This document shows, piece after piece, positions 54,785 through 63,491 of a stretch of 64,000 bases of DNA. Position 1 is the stretch's first letter. Each line of letters starts with the position of its first letter. Both the position numbers and the translations under genes were made by a program. Source of the stretch: Prolixibacteraceae bacterium (GTDB lineage Bacteria; Bacteroidota; Bacteroidia; Bacteroidales; Prolixibacteraceae); the NCBI GenBank assembly GCA_028683385.1, contig JAQUIJ010000019.1:1-64000 (forward strand), in the 5' to 3' direction. The notes beneath the pieces are model-generated. The model did not search any database. It worked only from the letters and a program-made list of their open reading frames with translations, and was not told the origin of the DNA.

Positions 54785-54845
54785 ACCCGGAGTGTCGTTC
54801 CTTCGTCACTTGCCCCGGGCTATTGATATAAAGCCCTTTCAGGGC
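54785..54845. repeat. dispersed repeat with nested hairpins
   Basis: A GC-rich hairpin (cccgg 54786-54790 pairing with ccggg near 54815, with agtg/cact inside) is followed by gccctttcagggc (54833-54845). Bacteroidota genomes carry many copies of this kind of element. It lies between the DUF5009 gene and the amidase start, and creates a false N-terminal extension of the amidase frame. Confidence 0.6.
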
Positions 54846-54967
54846 AATAAACAACTGCCTTTGATTGCCTTCAAATTTTATCATTTTATCAATTCGTTCA
54901 TTCATGTATATACTTTAACAAATCGCAACCCAATCTTTCCCCCATTTGGGGGAATAAGAAGGGGGCT

Positions 54968-56077
54968 TTATACTTTTATAAATATCTTCCTTTTATACAG
55001 CACATAACCAATCATCCAAAAGAACACCACATGTGCAATGGCGTAAAGCAAAGAACCATTAATGTCGCCTGCCAACGGTAGAAAAACATCACGATAAAGT
55101 TTGGCCGAACCACTGATGACTTTTCCATCGGGATCGGTAAACTGAACCAAGCGTCCCAATGTTTTAGCCCACAATCCGGAGAGCGCGAAGATGAACAGCG
55201 GGTTCATCCCAAATACCACGAAAAATGAAGTCCATCTGGAATAGCCTTTTAAGTCGATGATCCAGATCAACAAAGCCAATACTGAACACGCCCATCCTGC
55301 GGTATAAAGAACATACGAACTGCTCCAGATTGCTTTATTAATCGGGAAGAAAAAGCCCCAAAGCAAGCCAGAAGCAACCGCGACAATACCAACAAGCAAT
55401 AATTTTTTTGGTACCGAAGTCTTTTCGGCTTCTTTCACAACTGAGCCAATTAAATAACCCAGAATTACAGTCACCACTGCCGGTATCGTGCTTAGCAGCC
55501 CTTCCGGATCAAACGGGATTCCAAATCCTTTATACAGATGAGTAACTCCGAGAACCGCAGAATCAAATGAAATGGTCGCATTTCCCTCAAGCGAAAAAGG
55601 ATCGGAACCTCCCAAAACATACATTAATCCCCAATAAAAAAGCAGAATCGCGAAACCAATGTAAGGCAAATACTTGCGTGGAGAGGCCAGAACGATTACT
55701 GCACCAATTCCATAAGCCAGCGCAATTCGCTGCAAAACGCCCATAATGCGCAGCTTCGAATAATCGGTTGCCCATTGTGGAAATGAATTAAGGAACAGGC
55801 CAATGGCAAAAATCAGGAGTGTCCGTTTACCTATTTTCAGGAGCGATTCTTTATTCAACGTATTTCCGTACTTCGAGAAAGAGAAGAACATGGAAACCCC
55901 GACCACAAAGAGAAAGAACGGAAAAACCAAATCGGTGGGTGTACATCCGTTCCATTTGGCATGTTCCAAAGGCGCATAAATATGAGTCCAACTCCCGGGA
56001 TTATTCACCAGGATCATCAAAGCGACGGTCATGCCGCGCAGAACATCAAGAGCGAGGTAACGTTGCGTTGTCTTCAT
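54968..56077 (-). CDS. DUF5009 (HGSNAT-like) polytopic membrane protein
   Basis: The 369-aa membrane protein has about 10 hydrophobic segments. It starts MKTTQRYLALDVLRGMTVALMILVNNPGSWTHIYAPLEHAKWNGCTPTDLVFPFFLFVVGVSMFFS, the signature of the DUF1624/DUF5009 group related to heparan-alpha-glucosaminide N-acetyltransferase. The family is often encoded beside hexosamine-use genes in Bacteroidota. Possible roles are acetyl transfer across the membrane to glucosamine, or sugar transport. The MurNAc transporter MurT of Tannerella should be compared. It overlaps the symporter gene by 32 bp, so the two are translationally coupled. Confidence 0.88.
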   Translation of the reverse strand: MKTTQRYLALDVLRGMTVALMILVNNPGSWTHIYAPLEHAKWNGCTPTDLVFPFFLFVVGVSMFFSFSKYGNTLNKESLLKIGKRTLLIFAIGLFLNSFPQWATDYSKLRIMGVLQRIALAYGIGAVIVLASPRKYLPYIGFAILLFYWGLMYVLGGSDPFSLEGNATISFDSAVLGVTHLYKGFGIPFDPEGLLSTIPAVVTVILGYLIGSVVKEAEKTSVPKKLLLVGIVAVASGLLWGFFFPINKAIWSSSYVLYTAGWACSVLALLIWIIDLKGYSRWTSFFVVFGMNPLFIFALSGLWAKTLGRLVQFTDPDGKVISGSAKLYRDVFLPLAGDINGSLLYAIAHVVFFWMIGYVLYKRKIFIKV

Positions 56078-57521
56078 TCGGTATATTTTGTTTTTTAGTT
56101 AGTAGCAGCAAACCCACAAACATGATCAGCCCATTCAGGAGCAACAATTCGAAGCCAAATTTATACCCGCCCAACCAGGCTTCGGAATTGGCGTTGATGA
56201 TGTAGGTTAGTACCGGCGACAGCAATCCAACCAGCGGAACGTAGCGGTCATTCACCTTTTTCTTCGTCAGTATTCCGAAAGCAAAAAGGCCAAGCAGCGG
56301 GCCGTACGTGTACCCGGCGACTTTGAAAACTGCGGTAACCACGCTTTCATCGTTGATGATCCTGAAAAGCACAATCACCAAAAACATCAGGATTGAAAAA
56401 CCAACATGAACTTTGATCCGGGTAAATTTGCTCTCTGGCTTTTTCGTATCCAGGTTCAGAAAGTCAATGCAGAACGAAGTTGTCAGAGCTGTTAATGCTG
56501 AGTCGGAGCTTGAATACGTGACTGAAACAATGCCCAGTAAAAACAATATCCCAGCAAAAGTTCCAAAATAATTCAAGGCCAAAAGCGGGAAAAAATCGTC
56601 GGTTTTCTCCGGAATGGCAATTCCCTGTTGTTGGGCGAAAACATAAAGCAAAACACCAAGACTCAGGAATAACACATTGACAACAATAAATGCCAGACTA
56701 AACCAAAACAGGTTTTTCTGGGCATCGTGCTTATTTTTACACGTCAAACTCTTCTGCATAATGTCCTGATCCAAACCATTCATCACAATTACAATTCCAA
56801 GTCCGGACAGGAATTGCTTGAAGAAATTAGTTTTCGAACGCCAATCCCAGTCGAAAATTTTACTGAAAGGGTGCTCGTCGATGACTTTAACCATCTTAAA
56901 CGCACTCAAATCAAGTTGCCTCGATATGATGAAAATTGTTAATACCAAAGAAGCAAGCAAAAAAGTAGTTTGAAGTGAGTCAGTCCAGATGATGGTTTTA
57001 ATCCCGGCGCGAAATGTATAAGCCAAAATCATAAAAATAGCAATGGCAACGGTTACCGCGAAAGGAATTCCAAGCGCATCGAAAAAAGCAAGTTGCAGCA
57101 CTCCGGCTACCAGATACATGCGAAATGCCGCACCAATAGTGCGCGAAACAAGGAAAAAGAATGAGCCTGTTTTATACGACCGCACACCAAATCGCTGATC
57201 GAGATAAGTGTAAATTGAAATGAGTTGCAGTTTGTAATAAAGTGGGATAAGTACCAAAGCAACCACCCAGTAACCGGCAAAGTTACCCAGCAGAAATTGC
57301 AGGTAAGTCCAACCAGAACGACCAACCTCTCCCGGAACTGAAATAAAGGTTACTCCTGAAATCGTGGTTCCAATCATGGCAAAAGCCACCATGTACCATT
57401 TGGATTTGCGGTTTCCGGTGAAAAATGTTTCGTTGTTCACATTCTTCGAGGTTAAATATGAAATGCCAAACAGCAATCCAAAAAAACAAACCAGCACTAT
57501 AAATAAAATGGTTGTACTCAT
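56046..57521 (-). CDS. sodium:solute symporter (SSS family)
   Basis: Inner-membrane Na+-coupled transporter of 491 aa with about 13 membrane segments. The N-terminal TSKNVNNETFFTGNRKSKWYMVAFAMIGTTISGVTFISVPGEVG and the central RAGIKTIIWTDSLQTTFLLASL are characteristic, as is SVTYSSSDSALTALTTSFCIDF (Na+-site region). Relatives carry sialic acid, sugars or other organic solutes. Paired with the DUF5009 gene and near NamZ and kinase genes, it may import MurNAc, GlcNAc or a peptide. Start is ATG. Confidence 0.92.
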   Translation of the reverse strand: MSTTILFIVLVCFFGLLFGISYLTSKNVNNETFFTGNRKSKWYMVAFAMIGTTISGVTFISVPGEVGRSGWTYLQFLLGNFAGYWVVALVLIPLYYKLQLISIYTYLDQRFGVRSYKTGSFFFLVSRTIGAAFRMYLVAGVLQLAFFDALGIPFAVTVAIAIFMILAYTFRAGIKTIIWTDSLQTTFLLASLVLTIFIISRQLDLSAFKMVKVIDEHPFSKIFDWDWRSKTNFFKQFLSGLGIVIVMNGLDQDIMQKSLTCKNKHDAQKNLFWFSLAFIVVNVLFLSLGVLLYVFAQQQGIAIPEKTDDFFPLLALNYFGTFAGILFLLGIVSVTYSSSDSALTALTTSFCIDFLNLDTKKPESKFTRIKVHVGFSILMFLVIVLFRIINDESVVTAVFKVAGYTYGPLLGLFAFGILTKKKVNDRYVPLVGLLSPVLTYIINANSEAWLGGYKFGFELLLLNGLIMFVGLLLLTKKQNIPNEDNATLPRS

Positions 57522-57862
57522 TTAATTCGTTTCAATGATCAAAAAAACTCGCAACTCATTAATAATTCTATTTTATGACTCTCTGGTTACTTACCTAATT
57601 CTAAAATCGGAGGGGCTTTGCCCCTTGCCCCCAATTCCTTTTTTGTCTTGACACAAAAAAGGAATCAAAAAAGGTCAAGACTGTGCCCGCTTCGCTCGAA
57701 AAACTAACGTTCAATGGCTAAAATCTTTTAAACTCGCCTGACGGCTCAAACAGAAAAGATTTTTTAACGCCGTCTTCACTTGTTTTTCGGCTCACCGGCC
57801 AAGGCCAGACGCCACCAACAAGAACCATTTCCATTTTAGGTAAAATACCTGACATTCATTTT
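57522..57862. repeat. intergenic region with a dispersed repeat
   Basis: This 341-bp region has no gene. It contains aggggctttgcccct (57611 onward), then a perfect 13-bp stem attccttttttgt / acaaaaaaggaat (57634-57646 and 57653-57665). Further GC-rich short inverted repeats run to about 57810. The sequence type (cttgacacaaaaaagg... gtcaagactgtgcccgc) recurs between genes of many Bacteroidota. It separates the symporter unit from the DJ-1 gene and may include a promoter for the former. Confidence 0.6.
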
Positions 57863-58444
57863 CTATTTTTCGAAACCCATGATCGACCGGATATAATCAG
57901 CATTCATTTTTGAAGTCAGCAACTCCAGCAACAATATCGCTACATCAACCGCTGTTGATGGATTCCATGATGTTATGATGTTGTCGTCAATCACAATCGG
58001 CTGATTAATTACCTGAACACCAAAACTCTTCAATGCATCGCGTCGAACCGGATTTTTATAGGTCGTACCTTTTTTATCCTTCAGGATGCCACTCTTGCCA
58101 ACCGGCAAAGCTGCTACACAAATGGATGCGACAATCTTGTCTTTCGCTTTAAATGTCCGGATCAAGTCCAGAAACTTCTCATCGTAAGCATCTTTGTAAA
58201 AATTATACTCCTCAAATCCGCCGGGAATAGCCAAAGCATCAAACGAATCAACGTCAATTTCGCCAATCTGATAATCAACAATGAATCTCTGATTGAATGA
58301 ACTTCGTATTTCCTTTCTCAATCCACCGGTAAATAGTTCCGTTGAATGATCGCCATCTACAAGATTCCATCCAATTACATCAATGAAAACACTTGCTTCA
58401 AACGTTTCAAAACCATCGGCCAACAACAATAAAACTCGTTTCAT
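57863..58444 (-). CDS. DJ-1/PfpI-family protein
   Basis: The 193-aa protein has the DJ-1 fold. It starts MKRVLLLLADGFETFEASVFIDVIGWNL (conserved Glu in the first loop). The middle has ALAIPGGFEEYNFY and the nucleophile elbow KIVASICVAALPVGKSGIL, with Cys at about 110. The end NIITSWNPSTAVDVAILLLELLT carries the usual last helix. Members act as deglycases, chaperones or small-molecule hydrolases; the exact activity cannot be told. It starts 9 bp after the transglutaminase-like gene and probably belongs to its transcript. Confidence 0.9.
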   Translation of the reverse strand: MKRVLLLLADGFETFEASVFIDVIGWNLVDGDHSTELFTGGLRKEIRSSFNQRFIVDYQIGEIDVDSFDALAIPGGFEEYNFYKDAYDEKFLDLIRTFKAKDKIVASICVAALPVGKSGILKDKKGTTYKNPVRRDALKSFGVQVINQPIVIDDNIITSWNPSTAVDVAILLLELLTSKMNADYIRSIMGFEK

Positions 58445-58453
58445 TTTCGGGTA

Positions 58454-59911
58454 TTAAAGATATTTTACTTCCATGTCCCAATTCCATTGGTTAAAATAGA
58501 GGTTACCACCCTCCCACTCCAGTTCGCCACGCTGAAAATCGTACGGTTCGCTGCGTGGAAATTTCTTCTCCGGAGTTAATTTCCGGCTGTAATCATCATT
58601 CACAATCAAGCGGTAGGCGTCAATTCCTGAACGGTAAAAATTACGAATTTTCGAATCCGGACTAGCTTGCAAACCAAACGACTGGTCGAGCGGAACCCAA
58701 CCAATGCCTTCGTAATACACTTCGCACCAGTCGTGCAGGTTAACTTCACGCGGATGAAGCATCCAGCCACTTTGCCATTTCACCGGAATGCCCTGCGAAC
58801 GCGCCAATGTCATGAACAGCAAGGTTTGCATTCCACAATCGCCGTGGTGAGTTTTCAGTACATATCCCGGAATATCCGACATCGTGCTGTATTCGAGCGC
58901 ACTGGCCCACCGAACCGAATCGTTGATCCAGTTATATATTTTCTGAACTTTTAACATTGGATTGGTTTCGCCTCCCAATATCCGGTTAGCAAGCTGCTTT
59001 ATTTGGGGGGTGAACACGATTTGCGGAAGCCGTTCCTTCGTATTTTCCTTGTAAACTGAACTTTCGGTATTGTACGGTTTAATTTTCGCCGGCTCCAGAT
59101 CAAAGTATTGAGCAGCGGTTTCAACCTCAAATTCAATCTGAAAAACGGTTGGCTGATCTTTCACCGCTTTCTTTTCCAGATAAACCGCGTGCTGAAGGTC
59201 GCTTTCGGGAGCACCCATCGCTTTTTCAGGATCAGATTTCAGCAGATTGATGTTCTTCTGCCTTGCATGTCCTTCCCTCGGAAACGGCATCCAGCAGCGA
59301 ATAATCCGGCCATCAGGAACCGCATTGGGCTTGGCTTTCACCGTATAGGTCAATTTCATGCGCACGGGCAAAACCGGTTCTCCTGAAGTTTTGGTTGCTG
59401 AAATTACTTTTGAGGTGTGCTGCAAACAAAACAAATCAAGCGAATCAACCTGAAAACCATCGACTTTTTCTTTGAATTTCCGTGCCTCATCATCGAGCCG
59501 AAACAAGTTGGGCACAGCATTTTTGAAATAGCGTTTCTCGCTGTCAATCGTGCGCATCTCAAGTTTCAGTGCATGTTCCCAGTTCTGCATTTCTGTAGGG
59601 TTCAGGTCAGGAAAATATTTTGCAAGCTGACTTTTCACATCCGATTCGGTTAACCGAAAATCGAGCCGAATGCGGCGGCCAATATCAACGATAGAATCCA
59701 TTTTATACAAATCAGCCGCTCCCAAACCGCCCATTGCTTTTAGCGAATCAGCAATCATTTCTGCCTTTTTCAGTTCTCCGGAAGCCACAAGTTGCTCAAC
59801 ACTGGTCAGATTAACCGGGGTTTTAGGCACAGGAGTGCAGGCAACAAAAAAGACTCCGACTAAGAGCAAGTTCCTGATGATCTTCGGCGATTGGGAGATT
59901 CGATTCTTCAT
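58454..59911 (-). CDS. transglutaminase-like lipoprotein
   Basis: The 485-aa lipoprotein has lipobox Cys at 25 (GVFFVACTPVP). The N-terminal half has no recognised domain. The C-terminal half carries a transglutaminase core with Cys359 (HHGDCGMQTLLFMTLARSQGIPVKWQSG), His393 (NLHDWCEVYY) and Asp409 (WVPLDQSFGL), so the triad is complete. Bacterial members act as peptidases or amidases as often as crosslinkers. Lying between the DJ-1 and KilA-N genes near murein hydrolases, it might process peptides. It is separated from the KilA-N gene by 24 bp. Confidence 0.9.
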   Translation of the reverse strand: MKNRISQSPKIIRNLLLVGVFFVACTPVPKTPVNLTSVEQLVASGELKKAEMIADSLKAMGGLGAADLYKMDSIVDIGRRIRLDFRLTESDVKSQLAKYFPDLNPTEMQNWEHALKLEMRTIDSEKRYFKNAVPNLFRLDDEARKFKEKVDGFQVDSLDLFCLQHTSKVISATKTSGEPVLPVRMKLTYTVKAKPNAVPDGRIIRCWMPFPREGHARQKNINLLKSDPEKAMGAPESDLQHAVYLEKKAVKDQPTVFQIEFEVETAAQYFDLEPAKIKPYNTESSVYKENTKERLPQIVFTPQIKQLANRILGGETNPMLKVQKIYNWINDSVRWASALEYSTMSDIPGYVLKTHHGDCGMQTLLFMTLARSQGIPVKWQSGWMLHPREVNLHDWCEVYYEGIGWVPLDQSFGLQASPDSKIRNFYRSGIDAYRLIVNDDYSRKLTPEKKFPRSEPYDFQRGELEWEGGNLYFNQWNWDMEVKYL

Positions 59912-59935
59912 CTTTACAATTTGCTGATTTATTTA

Positions 59936-60736
59936 TTATTTCAATAATTTTCGATTTTCAACTTCTTGCAATATTTTCATTTGTTGAATAGCTATGTGGT
60001 TTAATTTAATGAGCCGTTCTTTTTGAGGTATATTTTCATTGATAAAAACAGCATTTAAATTTTCCATATTCGAGAGACAAATTAATTCATTGATGTTTGC
60101 ATAATCTCTAATGTTCCCTTTTAAATCGGGATTTACATCACGCCACTCTTTTGCTGTAATACCAAACATAGCTATGTTCAGAACATCAGCCTCATTGGCA
60201 TAAACAATCGATGTTTGTGTTGCCGAAAGTTCTTTGGGGATAAGGTTTTGTTTAATGGCATCGGTATGTATATGGTAGTTAAGCTTTGCCAATTCACGCT
60301 TTGCCGACCAGCCTATAAGTTTTTGTTCTTCTTCCTTGAGGCGTTGAAATTCGCGAACCATGTATATCTTAAATTCAGGACTAATCCACATGGCAAACTC
60401 AAAGGCTATATCTTTATGTGCATAAGTACCTCCATAACGACCTGCTTTTGCCTGTAAACCAATCGCATTAGTTCGTTCTGCAAATTCCTTTACACTGATT
60501 TTAAAATTATTTAGACCCGATTTATTTTTAATTGCGGCGAATTCGCCATAATTAAAAGCTGAATTGTTTACTTGTTCCCAAATACCAAGATATTCCAACG
60601 TATTTCTGTTTCTTAACCAATCGGTAACAAAAAAATCGCCGTCTTTAACCTTTATCATATCGGTTAAACAAATGTAATCATCATTCTTATATTGAATAAC
60701 AGTTATTTCCGTATCCTTAATTGTGATTTTTCCCAT
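59936..60736 (-). CDS. KilA-N domain protein
   Basis: The 266-aa protein has an N-terminal KilA-N fold (about 1-135: DDYICLTDMIKVKDGDFFVTDWLRNRNTLEYLGIWEQVNN..., LQAKAGRYGGTYAHKDIAFEFAMWISPEFKIYMVREFQRLKEEE). This DNA-binding fold is found in phages and large DNA viruses. The C-terminal half (SATQTSIVYANEADVLNIAMFGITAKEWRDVNPDLKGNIRDYAN...) is typical of chromosomal KilA-N proteins in Bacteroidota. It lacks phage neighbours here and sits 35 bp after the GH9 gene, so it was probably acquired by transfer into this region. Its lower GC content than its neighbours supports that. Confidence 0.9.
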   Translation of the reverse strand: MGKITIKDTEITVIQYKNDDYICLTDMIKVKDGDFFVTDWLRNRNTLEYLGIWEQVNNSAFNYGEFAAIKNKSGLNNFKISVKEFAERTNAIGLQAKAGRYGGTYAHKDIAFEFAMWISPEFKIYMVREFQRLKEEEQKLIGWSAKRELAKLNYHIHTDAIKQNLIPKELSATQTSIVYANEADVLNIAMFGITAKEWRDVNPDLKGNIRDYANINELICLSNMENLNAVFINENIPQKERLIKLNHIAIQQMKILQEVENRKLLK

Positions 60737-60771
60737 AATGCAAATTCGTTTATTTCACCTTACAAATCAGC

Positions 60772-63231
60772 TTAAAACCGTTCAGCAGAATATCCTTTTT
60801 TCTTCAGCCATGAAAGAAGTTCGCCCAACCGATTGTAAAACTTATCAGTACGCGCTGGTTCTGTTCCCATATGAATCAGCATGATGCAGCCGTTCAGTCC
60901 ATTCGGGTCATTCTTCTCAAAAGTCTGGATGTCGTTCAAAATCGTTTCCGAAGAGCGATAACCAGTCATATCCGGTGTGGTGTAATCGGCATTCGAGCGG
61001 ATACCCGGTGTAAAATTGATCACTTTCAAGCCCATTTGCCCACTCCAGTCAACACTCTCAGCATTGTACCATTCGTACGGAGGTAAAAATACCGAAGCTT
61101 TTTCGGCAGTCAAACCAAATGCTCCCATCTTTTTGTAATTCAATTTCAAATCGTCGGAGAACTGCTTTTGAGTAACCAGCGTCGAATCACGCTTCGTCCA
61201 GTCGGCATACAGCAAATGGCCATCGGAGTGCGCTCCCAGATAATGACCATCAGCAATCAATTCGTTTATGAGTGATTTATTTTCCGGATTGTTATAGAAA
61301 GTTCCCGTCAGGAAAAATGAACCTTTGGCTTTGTTTTTTTTCAAAGTTTGAGCAATTAGATGTCCTCCTTCGCCTAATTCGTGAGCCGAAAAAATCAGGT
61401 ACACTTTCTTTTCAGCCGGATTTTTCCGTACCAAAGCACCCTGATTGTCCAAAACATCTCCTGAAGTATGACCTTCAACTTCGAGCGACGAAAGCAGGTA
61501 ACTCAGGCTGGCCGTTCCGTCCATAGTTGGTTCATTGGTCGAATAATCACCAATATCGTCGTGATAAACTGCTTTCCCATCCTGAAATTCAGGATACTGA
61601 TCGGCTCTCAACAAACGGATTCCGAGCAAACTCTTATAAATGCTGGTATAAACCGGACCATCAACCAAACCGCCGGTTGTGGTTTTATTCAGGTAAAGCG
61701 TAATCGCCGAATGTGGTTTTTCTGGATAATCGCCCCCAGCCGGAAGTCCGCATATCATTGATGTTCCCCATGGATTACAACCAAACAGCCAATCAGTTAA
61801 AGCAACCTCCATTTCTTCGTAAGTATTGTCACCGGTAATTTTCCGGTACAATTTAGCCTGAGTGATGGCTGCTGCCACAAAATTATTGGAGCACCAAACA
61901 AACGGAACGCCAATCCGGAACGGATCATTTCCGGCATATTTCCGAATTTGATCGAGTCCCTGTTTCATCAAAGCGGCAAACTGTTTGGCAATCACCGGAT
62001 CGGATGACTGCGCCAATAAAGCGTGGCCCAGATTCACAAACGGATAATACTGGTAATGCCGGGCACGGTTCAGTTCCATCCAGGGCGTTACTGGTTCCAA
62101 CTCGCCCCAGTATTTGGCTTCTTTCTGAAAATCAGTCTGCTTTTCTGTCGGAATTAGTGTCGCGGCTGCCAGTTCCATGTCGTCAACCCAATTGTCCTCT
62201 TCGTAAAAATATGGCGAAACCATGCAAGCTGTCTGGAAATTTCCCAGATCGGATTTAGCAAAATCCCAGGCGTCACGTGACTTCTGAAGCATCTGATCTG
62301 CAAACTTCGGATCAATGTCTTTAAACACAGAAGCACCCAAAGCAAACGACGAACTGAATTTAGCTGCCGTTGACGAAACGCCTGTCGAGCGATTTTTATA
62401 TTTACCCAATCCCTGCGATTTCCCGGTCACAAAATAAACCGGTCGGTACACTCCCAATCCGTAACCACCCAACGTATCCAAGGTAGGAATCCGAAATCCG
62501 GCGTGATCACGATCATCGGCAATCTGGTTGTACATCTCGTTTTTCGCCGGATTCATTTTCAGGAGCCATTCCAAACCCCAGCGGGCTTCGTCCAGGATAT
62601 CCGGGATTCCGTTGGCTCCCGGCTTGCCATTGGCGGCAAACTTATCGCCATAAACCGATGGGTTCTGCTGATAGGCAAACAGTAACTGATAAATGGCATT
62701 TGCAGAAGTTGTAGTGTATTGTAAATAATCAGAAGCATCGTGCCACCCCCCAATCACATCGATGTGCTGTCCGGTCTTGGTGGGATGATCGACAATAATT
62801 CCATCATGCGTGTGACACGAATCATTCAGGTACGGATTGAACCCGCAACGCTGTTGACGCATATAATTAAGAATGAAATCGGCAGTACCATTATAAACAT
62901 CAGGCGAGATACGAAACGACGGAGATACCGAGTTACCAGCCTTCAGGATAAAACCACCGGTTTGATGAAAAGTTGTAAAGTTAAGTCGGTAGGCTTTCTG
63001 TTTGCCCCAAATGCTGGCATCAGCAAGTTCCGGGGTGCCTTCAAAAACCAATTTTCCTGAAAGTGATTCGAACAACTGAAACTTAGTAAGTTCCTCATCC
63101 TGATCGGAAAGGAAAACTGCCACCTTAACCGATTGAGGTAAATAACCCATTTGATTGATACGAACTACCGTTGAAGCACTAATTTTCAACGAAATAAGAA
63201 AAATCATACTGATTAAGAAAAGAGTTCTCAT
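60772..63231 (-). CDS. GH9 glycosidase fused to a polysaccharide deacetylase-like domain
   Basis: Secreted enzyme of 819 aa. The signal peptide (1-19) is followed by a CelD_N Ig-like domain (about 20-110) and a GH9 (alpha/alpha)6 barrel (about 120-590). The barrel has GGWHDASDYLQY (the Asp pair), ITLYLNKTTTGGLVDGPVYTS, and DDIGDYSTNEPTMDGTASLSYLLSSL (Asn-Glu with the acid Glu). The C-terminal ~200 aa are a NodB-like domain. HSDGH (metal histidines), FLPPYEWYN and LIHMG are present, but the usual TFDDG reads IFSAHELGEGG, so the base/metal Asp pair is altered. GH9 includes exo-glucosaminidases as well as cellulases; next to an N-acetylhexosamine kinase, an amino-sugar substrate is likely. Confidence 0.88.
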   Translation of the reverse strand: MRTLFLISMIFLISLKISASTVVRINQMGYLPQSVKVAVFLSDQDEELTKFQLFESLSGKLVFEGTPELADASIWGKQKAYRLNFTTFHQTGGFILKAGNSVSPSFRISPDVYNGTADFILNYMRQQRCGFNPYLNDSCHTHDGIIVDHPTKTGQHIDVIGGWHDASDYLQYTTTSANAIYQLLFAYQQNPSVYGDKFAANGKPGANGIPDILDEARWGLEWLLKMNPAKNEMYNQIADDRDHAGFRIPTLDTLGGYGLGVYRPVYFVTGKSQGLGKYKNRSTGVSSTAAKFSSSFALGASVFKDIDPKFADQMLQKSRDAWDFAKSDLGNFQTACMVSPYFYEEDNWVDDMELAAATLIPTEKQTDFQKEAKYWGELEPVTPWMELNRARHYQYYPFVNLGHALLAQSSDPVIAKQFAALMKQGLDQIRKYAGNDPFRIGVPFVWCSNNFVAAAITQAKLYRKITGDNTYEEMEVALTDWLFGCNPWGTSMICGLPAGGDYPEKPHSAITLYLNKTTTGGLVDGPVYTSIYKSLLGIRLLRADQYPEFQDGKAVYHDDIGDYSTNEPTMDGTASLSYLLSSLEVEGHTSGDVLDNQGALVRKNPAEKKVYLIFSAHELGEGGHLIAQTLKKNKAKGSFFLTGTFYNNPENKSLINELIADGHYLGAHSDGHLLYADWTKRDSTLVTQKQFSDDLKLNYKKMGAFGLTAEKASVFLPPYEWYNAESVDWSGQMGLKVINFTPGIRSNADYTTPDMTGYRSSETILNDIQTFEKNDPNGLNGCIMLIHMGTEPARTDKFYNRLGELLSWLKKKGYSAERF

Positions 63232-63491
63232 AGCTTCCGTGGTCTTTAAGTATTGGAATCAGTATTTCGGAAAAACAACTTACATTTCATAAAGATACAA
63301 ATCAATTGAACATAGACTGTTCTGTAAGAAATTATTTAGGCTCTAGTTTCACGCGAAATAATGGATCAAAATTAGTGGAATTAATGAATCTTGCAAATAT
63401 TGGTAATACATGTTATATGATACATTTCATTTTTCGTCAAAATCCTTATCTTTGACACCGCAAACAAATGATCACCAATTTCGAATAATAA
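63232..63491. promoter_or_regulatory. divergent promoter region of the GH9 and kinase genes
   Basis: This 260-bp region holds the third copy of the shared 20-bp element (63397-63416) and, on the plus strand, TATCTTTG (63447-63454). The latter is an exact TAnnTTTG -7 box 38 bp before the kinase start codon. I did not find an exact box for the GH9 gene. Confidence 0.55.
63397..63416 (+). promoter_or_regulatory. shared 20-bp element, copy 3
   Basis: It reads ATATTGGTAATACATGTTAT and matches the element at 36262-36281 (its minus strand) at 17 of 20 positions, including the core TTGGTA.TACATGT. It lies about 30 bp upstream of the -7 box of the kinase gene, where a regulator could block or activate transcription. 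Confidence 0.55.

Noticed and set aside
54717-54905. 63-codon N-terminal extension of the amidase gene
   Set aside because: It runs through a dispersed hairpin repeat and precedes a clear signal peptide at the internal ATG (54716).
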